Assembly: GCA_003156715.1 (NCBI GenBank)
Contig: PMHO01000050.1
Coordinates: forward strand, 1,778-43,088
Origin: Candidatus Tityobacter terrigena
GTDB taxonomy: Bacteria > Vulcanimicrobiota > Vulcanimicrobiia > Vulcanimicrobiales > Vulcanimicrobiaceae
DNA length: 41,311 nt
Direction of reading: 5' to 3'
Part shown: in pieces, positions 22,972 through 31,633 of the stretch
Layout: each line of letters opens with the position of its first letter
Position numbering within the stretch: position 1 is the stretch's first letter
Made by a program: the position numbers and the translations under genes
Notes under the pieces: generated by a model
Databases searched by the model: none
What the model saw: only the letters and a program-made list of their open reading frames with translations
What the model was told of the DNA's origin: nothing

Positions 22972-25746
22972 ATGCGAGGGCGCGCTCGTGCGGCATGCTT
23001 TAGGGCGACCCTCTCGCTCGCGCTGCTCTCCGCGGCGATGCTGGTTTGCGCGGGAATGGCCCAGGCCGTAACGTGGGGCCGCTCAGCGATCGTCGAGCGC
23101 GACGGCGATCCGGTTTTTACGGTCGACGGGAAGCCGTTCTTCGTGTATGGGGCAGCGTTTTTCTACGAGCGACTTCCGGCCGATCGATGGGAAGAGAGTA
23201 TCATTCGCCTGCGCGCGCTTGGCATCAATACGCTCGACCTCTACGTCCCATGGAACTGGCATGAACTGCGCGATGGTGACTTCGATTTCAGCGGTCGCAC
23301 ATCGCCGCGCCGCGATCTGCGGCGCCTCTTGGGACTCGCGCGGCGTTACGATCTGCGCGTGATTTTGCGCCCGGGCCCGGTAATTCGCAACGAGTGGCGC
23401 AACGGTGGTTACCCCGCTTGGCTCCTCGGCCGCCCTGAGTACGGCATGCCATTGCACGACCTTCTGGAAGGCCGCTATCCGCCGACGGCGACGCTGCAGA
23501 ATGCCCACTCCGACGACGCAGCGGCGCAGTGGATGCGCAATGCGACCCACGTGCGCTACGCGCGGCGCTGGCTGGAACGCGTGCTGCGCGAGTTCGCCCC
23601 GATTGCCGACCGGGTGCTCGCGGTTGCGATCGACGACGACCAAGGGGCGTATCTCGACAACCAAACCTGGCCGGCGCCGAATTTACGTGTCTACTTGGAG
23701 TGGCTGCGCGGGGTGGTGCACGGGGTGACCGGGCCGCGCGTTCCGGTGTTCATCAACACGTACAATATGAAGGTGACGGCCTCGTCGCCGGTTTGGGCGA
23801 TGGGCAATTGGTATCAAAGCAGCGCCTATTCGATCGGCGAGCACGACCGCGCCGAGCTCGAGTTTTCGACCGGTTTGCTGCAAACGCGCCCGGCCCAGCC
23901 GTTGATGCTCAGCGAGTTTCAGGCCGGCTGGCTGCAGGCGCCCGACGACGTGCGTCCGCGCCCGGTTGACCCGAGCAACACCGCGTTAGCGCTCGCCACG
24001 GTCATCGGTATGGGCGCGCGCGGCATCATTAACTTTCCCGCACAGGACACGCTCTATCCCAGCGGCATGGAGGTGCCGTTTGCTAACGCCTTCTACGCCT
24101 GGGACGCGGCGCTGCGGTTCGGGCCGAGCGCGCGCGCTTGTCGCGATGGACGGCTCTTTCCTCACGAAGTCGAATCGGCGCGATACGTGCCGACCGAGGG
24201 CGTCGGGCGGTTTGTCGCCACGTTCGGGAAGAGTTTGGCCGGCGCGCCGGTCGTTGCCGATGCAGCCGTCGCGTACCTCGCGAGTGCGTTTGACGAGCGA
24301 ACCCTTTCGCAGGCCGACATCGACGCGATCGCGGAGCGCACCATCGAGACGCAGCGCACCTGCCGGGCGCTGTCGCTGACGTGCAAGCTCGTGGACTTGC
24401 GGTTCATCTCGGATCGTGCGTTGCGGCGGTACCCGATCCTTATCGTTCCATGGCCGGGCGGTTCGACGACGTTGCACGCTCCGATCGCGAGCGTAGCCGA
24501 GAAATTGCGTTCTTATCGGCGTGCGGGTGGCGTCTTGGTTGAGACGCGCGGGACGTTCAGTCCAGCCGATGCACGACTTGCGCTTGCACGCGCGCATCGA
24601 ATGCGGGTCGTCGAGGGTGCGCCCGGAGCAACGTTTGCGCGCGCGACCGATGCCAGCGGGCGCGGGTTCCTCGTAATTCCGAATTACAGCGATACTGCGG
24701 TTTCGTTTTCCGGCATTCGTTTACGGCCCGACGGGCGGCATGCTATCCCGATCGCCCCGTTCGCGATCGGCGCGCGCGATGCGTTAATCGCGCCGATCGA
24801 TTTGCTACGGGGAGTTATGGTAGCGTCGCGATATGGCCGCGACCGCAATGCCAGCGAGCCGTGTCCTACGGGGGAGACGCTGCCGATCCGCGACGACGCC
24901 GGACTTGTGGGGACGGCGTTTCGCCCGGTCTCGCCGGGCTCGGCGATTGCCTACGAGTCCGATGTGTACCGCGAAGGCAGCCCGTCGGTCGTGCTGGAGA
25001 ACGCCTTGGTCCGCGTCGTTGTCGCGCTCGGCGCAGGGGCGCGCGCGTTCGTTTTCGAGGACAAGGTCTCACGTCGCAACATTTTCAGCACGGTTGGCGC
25101 CCTGCGCGACGACGTCAAGCTGGAGCCGCCGCCGTCTACTACCGATCGCATCGCGGCGTATACGCACCTGATGCCGGCTGGAATGTTTAATCGCCCGTAC
25201 CGTAGCGAGATTTTGGCGAGCGGCACGGACGCAGCCGCCCGCTTCTCGTACACGGCGCCCGACGTTATTCCAGCCGGGGCGAAGTTTGTCCGCACACTGC
25301 GCCTAGAGCCGGGCGCTCGTGAGTTCAGTGTTGAGGAGCAGGCATCGTTCGATGGCGCCCCAAGCGAACAACGTGCGGTTTCGGTCACCTCGCTCGAAGT
25401 CGGCGATACCGCGAGGACGGGAACGCAGGTCGTTCTCGCGCCGGACCCTACGAACCTAAGCGCTGGTACGGCCTTGACCGTCAGCGGCAACGCCCTCGGC
25501 TACTACGACCGTGGCACGAGAGAGCTCGCCACGATCGCATGGTGCCCCACCGATGTTGAAAACGCCGCGATACTTGAGCGTCAGTTTTCCATCATCGCTC
25601 GCCTCACGCTAGCCCCGGGGCGCGTCGCGCGGAGCCGCTACGGCTACGAGAACGCAACCAGCATCGAAGCAGCGCGCCGCGCACTTGAGGCCGCCGGCGC
25701 CGCTGCGGCCGCAGGATGCGCGATGCCTTCGCCTGCGGCTCGATAA
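22972..25746 (+). CDS. Secreted GH35-like beta-galactosidase family protein with altered acid/base motif
   Basis: 924 residues from ATG at 22972 (AGGCGG 5 bases upstream). The frame is open further up, but that overlaps the divergent gene. A signal peptide ends near MAQA. The GH35 barrel (about 40-370) has LGINTLDLYVPWNWHE, LRPGPVIRNEWRNGGYPAWL and MLSEFQAGW (nucleophile Glu position). Where GH35 enzymes have VENEYG, this protein has AIDDDQGAY, so the acid/base Glu is replaced by Asp. A Rossmann-like domain resembling the beta-galactosidase trimerisation domain follows (about 415-560, VPWPGGSTTLHAP). About 300 residues of beta-rich sequence end the protein. It would act outside the cytoplasm on galactosides or a related polymer; activity is uncertain. 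Confidence 0.8.
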   Translation: MRGRARAACFRATLSLALLSAAMLVCAGMAQAVTWGRSAIVERDGDPVFTVDGKPFFVYGAAFFYERLPADRWEESIIRLRALGINTLDLYVPWNWHELRDGDFDFSGRTSPRRDLRRLLGLARRYDLRVILRPGPVIRNEWRNGGYPAWLLGRPEYGMPLHDLLEGRYPPTATLQNAHSDDAAAQWMRNATHVRYARRWLERVLREFAPIADRVLAVAIDDDQGAYLDNQTWPAPNLRVYLEWLRGVVHGVTGPRVPVFINTYNMKVTASSPVWAMGNWYQSSAYSIGEHDRAELEFSTGLLQTRPAQPLMLSEFQAGWLQAPDDVRPRPVDPSNTALALATVIGMGARGIINFPAQDTLYPSGMEVPFANAFYAWDAALRFGPSARACRDGRLFPHEVESARYVPTEGVGRFVATFGKSLAGAPVVADAAVAYLASAFDERTLSQADIDAIAERTIETQRTCRALSLTCKLVDLRFISDRALRRYPILIVPWPGGSTTLHAPIASVAEKLRSYRRAGGVLVETRGTFSPADARLALARAHRMRVVEGAPGATFARATDASGRGFLVIPNYSDTAVSFSGIRLRPDGRHAIPIAPFAIGARDALIAPIDLLRGVMVASRYGRDRNASEPCPTGETLPIRDDAGLVGTAFRPVSPGSAIAYESDVYREGSPSVVLENALVRVVVALGAGARAFVFEDKVSRRNIFSTVGALRDDVKLEPPPSTTDRIAAYTHLMPAGMFNRPYRSEILASGTDAAARFSYTAPDVIPAGAKFVRTLRLEPGAREFSVEEQASFDGAPSEQRAVSVTSLEVGDTARTGTQVVLAPDPTNLSAGTALTVSGNALGYYDRGTRELATIAWCPTDVENAAILERQFSIIARLTLAPGRVARSRYGYENATSIEAARRALEAAGAAAAAGCAMPSPAAR

Positions 25747-25798
25747 GTAGTCGGCGCGGCAAGGGCCTCGGGAGCGCCAACCGAACGTTCCCGGCGAC

Positions 25799-25882
25799 GG
25801 GGAAGTGGCGGAACGGTCTACGCGATCGCCTCAAAAGCGATTGAGCCTCAGGCTCTTGTGGGTTCGAATCCCACCTTCCCCA
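25799..25882 (+). tRNA. tRNA-Leu (anticodon CAA)
   Basis: An 84-nt class II tRNA. The acceptor GGGGAAG pairs with CTTCCCC, then A73. The anticodon stem is ATCGC/GCGAT with loop CTCAAAA, giving anticodon CAA. A long variable arm (GAGCC/GGCTC) marks it as class II. The T arm is GTGGG/CCCAC with loop TTCGAAT. CCA is not encoded. Confidence 0.95.
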
Positions 25883-26134
25883 TCAGTTGCACGGGATTGA
25901 TCGATAAGGGATTTCAAAACGAGCCCCCCTGCGCGTCGGGCCTATTTGAAGCCGCGTGGCGTCGGCGGCCCGATAACTTGTTTTTGACAGCCGACGAGAA
26001 CTTTGCGGGTACGGCGTGTGTCGGCGTAATGATTGCGCTAAACCCAGCGCCCCGGTGACGACTCAAGGTCCTATCGCTCAGGGGTCGATCGGAACGGGCA
26101 CTTGCTACTGGCATTACCTTCTCAGGAGTTTCCG

Positions 26135-26821
26135 ATGATTCGCAAGTTTACTCAAAAGCAGTCTGCCGCGACTAGTGTAGTTTTCGGCTTGGGAATCGCG
26201 TGTTTCTTCCACGATACGATTCAACCACTGCGGCGCAATTTTCAAACAGGACGCTCGTCTTTGGTCCACTGGCAAAAGCGATGGACATCGCCTATGGGCG
26301 ATGGCTAAAAGGACCGCTCGGAGACCAGCCTCCAAACCCTGCATCATTCGAAGTTAAACTCAATGCGACAAGCAGTCCGTATACAATAAAGTTCTCCGCA
26401 ACGCATGGTTACAACATCCCTTCAGGGAGCTATGCTGTTCCTACGTCCGAGGTTCTCGATTCATCGACAAGACCACTACCCGCATCCTACGTCCCAACCT
26501 ATTCCAGGGGGCCGCTGACGCTGCCAGGATCGTACGTGCGCGCGTACGACGCTGCGATTAGCGTTCACGACAAATACGAAAAGTCGGTCGGCGGCGCCTT
26601 CGCATTCCAGAATCAGCCCGGGAGTGGAGTCGCGTTTGAGGTCCTGCCCTCCTTAAACAACGATTTGCTCGTCGGATTCGCCCAGAAGTGGAGCAACCTG
26701 GGAAGACGTATCTTGGAGCCTGCTATAAGGAGCAACAATACATAGTCAACCGGTCTACCTTCACAGTGACGAAGACCAGCATTGGGTGCCCTGGGTGAAC
26801 GTGACGGTCGTGCGAGCATAA
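26135..26821 (+). pseudogene. Frameshifted gene for a secreted or anchored protein of unknown family
   Basis: A canonical ribosome site (AGGAG, 6 bases before ATG at 26135) starts MIRKFTQKQSAATSVVFGL, a signal or anchor sequence. That frame closes at 26308, while a long coherent frame (26200-26745, 181 codons) carries the body, e.g. LVFGPLAKAMDIAYGRWLKG and SVGGAFAFQNQPGSGVAFEV. Near 26700 a third frame gives CYKEQQYIVNRSTFTVTKTS. The first frame resumes with WVNVTVVRA before a stop at 26819-26821. At least two frame changes are needed. No family was recognised. The stretch is visibly AT-richer than its neighbours and lies just after tRNA-Leu with no integrase. Alternatives are sequencing errors or an unrelated short ORF. 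Confidence 0.4.
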
Positions 26822-26834
26822 CGGCGCACCCGTT

Positions 26835-28004
26835 CTAACCTGGGGCGAGCACGACCGTCATCGCCTCAAAGTCGACCGTATAAGCGAAATGCCGGAGAAA
26901 TTCGTCGGAGACGGCGCCCCACACGGTGAAAGGGAAGATGGTAAACGGCGAGCCTTCGGGCGTATAGAAGCCGCGGACGTTTTCTACGACGGCCGTTCCG
27001 ACGGCGACGCGCCGCGCGACGAACGGTATGGCCGTTACCGCGCCGCCTCCGCCGACGCCGGTGCCGGCGTGCGCTTCGTCGAGCTGGATGCCGGCTGCCT
27101 TGACGAGTTCGGAAGAAGACATGATGCCGCCGCCGGCCAGCCCGGAATCGAAGACAAACGGATGCGCGGGTGCATCATTGACTTGCGCCGTCGCAACGAC
27201 CAGGTGGTCGCCGATGAGCAAGCACGGTTCGATCGTCGCGCTCGACGCTTTGGCTTGCGACTGAAACTCCGCCGATACCTCGGGCGATCGCGGTCGCAAA
27301 ATCAGCCGCTGGCGCGGATAGTCGATGGTGACGAGGAACCGCTCGAAATACGTCGTTCCAACGATGCCGTCGATGCGAACGTTCGGAAACAAGATCTCCG
27401 AATGCGACGGAAGCACGTGCACCGAAACGTCGTCGGCAGTCGCTCCGCCGAGCGAGAGCGACGCGAGCATTCCCGTGCGCGTCGGCGCTTGTTTCCCACC
27501 GGCAAACATGCCGTTTCCGCTATTTTCGGTGCGGACGCCCACGCGGGCCGCGAAGCCAGGCTCGAGATCGACGTCGCCGCCCGTGTCGACGACGAAGTTC
27601 CCCTCTTGGCCGTTTGCGACGACGCGAACGACCGGGAGCGGGTCCGAAACGACGAAAGGAATCGCCGTCTCTCCGCCTTCGACGGTGCTGCGGCGCACGC
27701 TCTCGGCGCGCCGGCGCTGCAACTCCTCCAACGCGCGCGCGGCGCGCGTGTTGGACGTATCGGCCGCAACAGCCGCACGTAGCAGGGCCTCGGCTTCGGC
27801 AAGATCGTTCTGATAGAGCCGGATCGCGCCGAGTCCCGTCAGCGCGGCGCCGTCTTTGGGGTTGGAATCAAGCGAGGCCTGGTACGCCGCGGCGGCGCCG
27901 GCGAAATCTCCGTTACGAAAGAGTTCGGCCGAATCGGGCGAGGCGTGAGCCGTCTCGGCCGCTGCGAGCGCGATGGTTAGCGTGAGAGCTGCGCGTGTCG
28001 TCAT
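26835..28004 (-). CDS. Secreted TPR protein with two-lobed retropepsin-like aspartyl protease domain
   Basis: 389 residues from ATG at 28004, which begins a clean signal peptide (TTRAALTLTIALAAAETAHA). Residues 24-100 form about two TPR units (FRNGDFAGAAAAYQASLDSNP; ALTGLGAIRLYQNDLAEAEAL). Two protease lobes follow. Lobe 1 has NFVVDTGGDVDL (D140) and the closing IDGIVGTTYFERFL. Lobe 2 has FVFDSGLAGGGIM (D286) and VWGAVSDEFLRHF. Two catalytic Asp-x-Gly motifs in one chain could build a complete bilobal active site. It is extracytoplasmic; its substrate is unknown. It is divergent, with 83 bp between, from an OmpR-type regulator that may control it. Confidence 0.82.
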   Translation of the reverse strand: MTTRAALTLTIALAAAETAHASPDSAELFRNGDFAGAAAAYQASLDSNPKDGAALTGLGAIRLYQNDLAEAEALLRAAVAADTSNTRAARALEELQRRRAESVRRSTVEGGETAIPFVVSDPLPVVRVVANGQEGNFVVDTGGDVDLEPGFAARVGVRTENSGNGMFAGGKQAPTRTGMLASLSLGGATADDVSVHVLPSHSEILFPNVRIDGIVGTTYFERFLVTIDYPRQRLILRPRSPEVSAEFQSQAKASSATIEPCLLIGDHLVVATAQVNDAPAHPFVFDSGLAGGGIMSSSELVKAAGIQLDEAHAGTGVGGGGAVTAIPFVARRVAVGTAVVENVRGFYTPEGSPFTIFPFTVWGAVSDEFLRHFAYTVDFEAMTVVLAPG

Positions 28005-28087
28005 GTTCCCATGGTGCCCTCGACATATCAAGAACTTGTCAAGACGTCGGCCAGGAGCGGCTCGCGGTCAGGAGAACGGCGAGCAAG

Positions 28088-28792
28088 GTGCTGCGCCCCA
28101 GGCGAATTCTTCTCGTCGAAGACGATCGGCGAACGTCCGCGATCGTCGAGCGCTACCTGCGCGGCGCGGGGTACGACGTCGCGATCGCGCGCGATGGCCC
28201 GAGCGGCATCGCGCAATGCGAAGCGCTCGACCCAGATTTGGTCATCCTTGACGTCATGCTGCCCGGATGCGACGGATTCGAGGTCTGCCGCCGGATTCGC
28301 GACGCGGGTGCGACGCCGGTGCTGATGCTCACGGCGCGCGTCGACGAGAGCGATCGTCTGCGCGGACTGCTCGGCGGCGCCGACGATTACGTCGTGAAGC
28401 CCTTTAGCCCGCGCGAAGTCGTCGCGCGCGTGCAAACGATCTTGCGCCGCAGCGCCCAGCCGGATCGCCGGCCGCCGATGAAAGTCGACTTCGGCACGCT
28501 GAAGCTTGACCCGCTCGCCTGCGACGCGCGCGTCGGCGGCATTTCGCTCGAGCTGACGCCCACGGAGTTTCGGTTGCTCGAAGCGCTTTGCTCGGCGCCG
28601 AGGATGGCGTGGACCCGCCAGCGGCTCCTCGAGCGCGCGTTCGGCTGGGACTACGAAGGCTCCGAGCGCACCGTCGACACGCACGTAGCCAACCTCCGAA
28701 AAAAGCTCGCGTCGCACGCCGGCGCGCCGTCGATCCAAACGCTGTTTGGTCGCGGCTACCGCCTCGCGCTCGAAAGTCCGTCGTCGCGATGA
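28088..28792 (+). CDS. OmpR/PhoB-family response regulator
   Basis: 234 residues from GTG at 28088. The receiver domain has the acidic pair (VEDD), phospho-acceptor D55 (LVILDVMLPG), T82 (MLTARVD) and K104 (YVVKPFSP). The winged-helix DNA-binding domain ends with ERTVDTHVANLRKKL and FGRGYRLAL. The frame is open upstream to 27995 but nothing conserved is there. Its stop overlaps the start of the histidine kinase gene (ATGA), a standard cognate pair. Likely targets include the divergent TPR-protease gene, by position only. Confidence 0.92.
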   Translation: MLRPRRILLVEDDRRTSAIVERYLRGAGYDVAIARDGPSGIAQCEALDPDLVILDVMLPGCDGFEVCRRIRDAGATPVLMLTARVDESDRLRGLLGGADDYVVKPFSPREVVARVQTILRRSAQPDRRPPMKVDFGTLKLDPLACDARVGGISLELTPTEFRLLEALCSAPRMAWTRQRLLERAFGWDYEGSERTVDTHVANLRKKLASHAGAPSIQTLFGRGYRLALESPSSR

Positions 28793-29871
28793 GCTTGCGC
28801 CTGACGGTCCTCGCGGGCGTTGCCGTAGTCTGGCTGCTCTCCTTTGCGACGCTCGGATTCCTGACGACCCAGCTCACGACAACGCACGCAAGAGTGCTCA
28901 TGTTTCAAAAAGAGGGTGAGCCCCCAGTCGTTCATACCGACGTCGTCCGCGAGCCGGTGATGGCCGAGGCCGCCTTCGCGGCAGCCTTCAATCGCCGTTT
29001 CGTCATCGTGCTGGTTTGCGTCGCGGCGCTGACGCTGATCGCGGCCCTCGTGCTGACGGATTGCTCGGTGGTCCGCCCAATCGAAGCGTTGCGGCGCGCG
29101 ACGGAAACGATGGAACGCGGCGGGGCGGGACCACGGGCGACCTTGGCGCGCCGGGACGAAATCGGCGCGCTCGCGCGCTCGCTCCACGCCTTATCCGAGC
29201 GGTTGAAGACCTCGGAAGAGCGCCGCAAGTCGATGATCGCCGACGTCTCACACGAGTTACGAACGCCGCTGACGAATCTGCGTGGCGCGATCGAATCGCT
29301 GCAAGACGGCGTGGCGGCAGCCACACCGGAGGAACTGAGCGCGCTGTACGACGACGTCATGCTGCTCGACCGCCTGATCGCGGATCTGCATCAGCTTAGC
29401 CTCGGCGACGCCGGAATGCTCGATCTCGCCTGCGCACCATCCGACATCGCACCCGAATTGCGCGCCGCGGCAAACGGATCAACGCGGATCATTCTCGACG
29501 TGCCGGCCGATCTGCCGCAGGTGCGTTGCGACCCGGTGCGCGTCCGGCAAGTCGTCGGCAACGTCGTCGGCAACGCGCTGCAGTACGCCCCCGACGGACC
29601 CATCATTCTGCGCGCTCGCGCCGGCGCAGCAAGCGTGACCGTGAGCATCGAAGACCGTGGCCCCGGCTTCCCGCCGGACCAGGCCGAAACGCTGTTCGAG
29701 CGATTCTACCGCGTCGATGGCTCGCGAACGCGCGACACCGGGGGCTCGGGTATCGGCCTGGCAATCGCAAAACAGCTCGTGGAAGCGCAGGGCGGCCGCA
29801 TCGCCGCGCGCGTCAACGAATACGGCGGCGCTACCCTCTCGTTCACGTTGCCGCTGGCGAGCCCGGTATGA
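28789..29871 (+). CDS. Sensor histidine kinase (HisKA/HATPase_c)
   Basis: 360 residues from ATG at 28789. It has membrane helices at about 5-25 and 70-92 with a short (~45-residue) extracytoplasmic loop, so the sensed cue is probably membrane-proximal. A HAMP segment (VVRPIEALRRATETME) is followed by the phospho-acceptor H155 in DVSHELRTPLTNLRG. The ATPase domain has the N box NVVGNALQYA, G1 DRGPGFP, and G2 GGSGIGLAIAKQLVE. It forms a pair with the overlapping OmpR-type gene. The last residues (FTLPLASPV) are the normal family end. Confidence 0.93.
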   Translation: MSLRLTVLAGVAVVWLLSFATLGFLTTQLTTTHARVLMFQKEGEPPVVHTDVVREPVMAEAAFAAAFNRRFVIVLVCVAALTLIAALVLTDCSVVRPIEALRRATETMERGGAGPRATLARRDEIGALARSLHALSERLKTSEERRKSMIADVSHELRTPLTNLRGAIESLQDGVAAATPEELSALYDDVMLLDRLIADLHQLSLGDAGMLDLACAPSDIAPELRAAANGSTRIILDVPADLPQVRCDPVRVRQVVGNVVGNALQYAPDGPIILRARAGAASVTVSIEDRGPGFPPDQAETLFERFYRVDGSRTRDTGGSGIGLAIAKQLVEAQGGRIAARVNEYGGATLSFTLPLASPV

Positions 29872-30255
29872 CAAGTTAGCGCGCACCCGGGCAAGAGACA
29901 TTGACTTTCGACTGTTGTGATTGAAAAGAGCAAGTTTTACCCGAGGACCACGATCGCTTCCTCAGCTTGCGAAATGAGAGCAAGCGCTGCGAACGGCAGC
30001 CAGGTTTCAAGAACTGGGGGCGACATGCCCACACTTACGAAGACGTTGACAGAGAAGGAGCCGGATGGTATGGTCTGCGCGTGAACCGGCTTCCCCAGAT
30101 CAAGTATCGTTGTCGCAGCTACGCGGCCAACGCGCCGTTGCGGAGATCGGTCACGAGTTAAATCGTTGCCGGTTCGGCTCTCTCGTGAGCCATCGTCGAA
30201 TGGTGGTTTTTTTTGTCCCCTTTTTCCTTTCCGCCAACGAGAGGTTCCCATTTCT
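29872..30255. other. Gene-free stretch with promoter before the carbonic anhydrase
   Basis: 384 bp with no convincing gene. A minus-strand open frame (29937-30287) and short plus-strand frames exist but lack family similarity or ribosome sites. It contains the promoter listed separately and a T-rich run at about 30207-30214. I see no terminator for the kinase gene. Confidence 0.6.
30046..30074 (+). promoter_or_regulatory. Sigma-70-type promoter for the carbonic anhydrase gene
   Basis: TTGACA (30046-30051), exactly 17 bases, then TATGGT (30069-30074). This is the best consensus match noticed in the window. Transcription would start near 30081, leaving a leader of about 175 nt before the ATG at 30256, long enough for post-transcriptional control. 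Confidence 0.6.
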
Positions 30256-30747
30256 ATGAGCGTCACGGATCGTTTGCTCGAAAACAACAGCCATTACGCG
30301 ACCAACGCGGGGCGCGGCGCGTTGCCGATGCCTCCGTCGCAGCACGTCGCGGTCGTCGCTTGCATGGATGCCCGACTCGACGTCTACCGTCTGCTCGGGC
30401 TCACTGAAGGTGAAGCTCATGTCATCCGCAACGCGGGAGGCGTCGTCACCGAAGACGCGTTGCGCTCCCTCATCATTTCCCAGCGGCTTCTCGGAACCAG
30501 CGAGATCATCCTGATCCACCACACCGATTGCGGTATGCTGACGTTTTCTGACGACGCCTTGCGCGAAAAGATCGCGCAAGAAGTCGGGTTCAAGCCGCTC
30601 TTCGCCCTGCAAGCGTTCCCCGATGTCGAAGAGGACGTGCGCGAGGGTCTGCGTCGCATCCAGGCAAACCCTTTCATTCCGCACAAGGACAAAGTCCGCG
30701 GCTTCGTCTTCGACGTCGCGACCGGCAAACTCAACGAAGTAACGTAA
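30256..30747 (+). CDS. Beta-class carbonic anhydrase (small type)
   Basis: 163 residues from ATG at 30256; an upstream in-frame extension has no homology. Zinc ligands are C36 and D38 (VVACMDARLD) and H89 and C92 (LIHHTDCGM). The C-x-D-x-R dyad needed for catalysis is intact. The compact size and absence of N-terminal helices resemble the mycobacterial Rv1284 type. It interconverts CO2 and bicarbonate in the cytoplasm. The gene is monocistronic as far as can be seen. Confidence 0.93.
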   Translation: MSVTDRLLENNSHYATNAGRGALPMPPSQHVAVVACMDARLDVYRLLGLTEGEAHVIRNAGGVVTEDALRSLIISQRLLGTSEIILIHHTDCGMLTFSDDALREKIAQEVGFKPLFALQAFPDVEEDVREGLRRIQANPFIPHKDKVRGFVFDVATGKLNEVT

Positions 30748-30947
30748 GACGTCGCCGTAGTACGGAACTAGCCTTCCCGTCGAGTGCCTCGGAGGAGTAT
30801 CCGGATCGATGCCGCTCGCGCTCGGGTAACCAGATCCATCGGCACGGGCTGCGGCCCTTCCGGATTCGGTCGCTAGACCGGGGCAGAGAGCTGTGTAACG
30901 TAGCATGCGCGCAGGCTAAATGGTCTCCGCCGCAAGCCCTTAATCGG

Positions 30948-31429
30948 CTACTTGTATTTTGCCCGGTCAATGAGGCTTTGATCGGCAAACCTGCTCAGAA
31001 ACTCCGTGAGTGGCAAGGCGATTTCGAGTCGGTACGGCTCAATATCTTCAAATGAGGCGCCCTCGGGGACTTCGTCATGCGGAAACAGTACAATCTTGGA
31101 ACCGGTTCCTGATGTTCCGCCATTCGTATCCAGGCAGTATGCGTCGCCCGACATCGTACTCGCGAAAACGACGTACCCAAGGGGAAAGAGTTCAGCCCCT
31201 TGGGCGTAATCCCGATTTTCCTGAATCGCGCGCTCAATGCACCAAAGTCTTTGACGTAGCTCCGCACATCCACCGTTCCCAGTGGTTCAGCGGCGCGATA
31301 TAGATCGAGGAGTTCATCCGGGAACCCGGCCTCATTCGCGCGCTCTAGATCGGCTTCGGCCGCTGGCCTTAAACTGCCGCCATTCGTCTGGCTCAATGCC
31401 TCCCTGAGCGCTCGAATCGCATCGTCCAC
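30948..31429 (-). pseudogene. SUKH-family (SMI1/KNR4) protein, frameshifted
   Basis: A GTG at 31429, preceded by GAGGAGG, begins VDDAIRALREALSQTN and continues to FPDELLDLYRAAEPL, the usual SUKH N-terminal half. Near 31265 the frame changes. The adjacent frame continues LWCIERAIQENRDYAQGAEL, FPLGYVVFASTMSGDAYC, then SKIVLFPHDEVPEG and ends ...QSLIDRAKYK at 30948. The two halves join into a normal-length (~160 residue) SUKH protein if one base is added or removed. SUKH proteins are often immunity proteins of polymorphic toxin systems or general binding modules. No toxin gene is adjacent, so this is an orphan. Sequencing error remains possible. Confidence 0.7.
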
Positions 31430-31633
31430 CAACCCTCCTCGTCCATCAAATCCTCCTCGAGACATCTCGGGCACTAAGCTAACGCTCGTTCATGGAAGCT
31501 CGATATGACCGGCGCAAGAGCCTACCCACCTTTGCGCCCCTTTCTCGCCAGCAAAGATTCGAAACGAGAAACGAGCACTGGATCTAACCTCGTTATGCTA
31601 CACTTCGGCAATGCCTTTCACCGGTAGCGCCGC

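Noticed and set aside
25799..25882. tRNA-Leu as an integration site for a mobile element
   Set aside because: No integrase and no repeat of the tRNA 3' end seen downstream in this window.
25984..25989. TTGACA box downstream of tRNA-Leu
   Set aside because: No plausible -10 hexamer 16-18 bases downstream.
29937..30287. 116-codon minus-strand frame with a hydrophobic end
   Set aside because: No ribosome site or family match, and it overlaps the promoter and start of the carbonic anhydrase.
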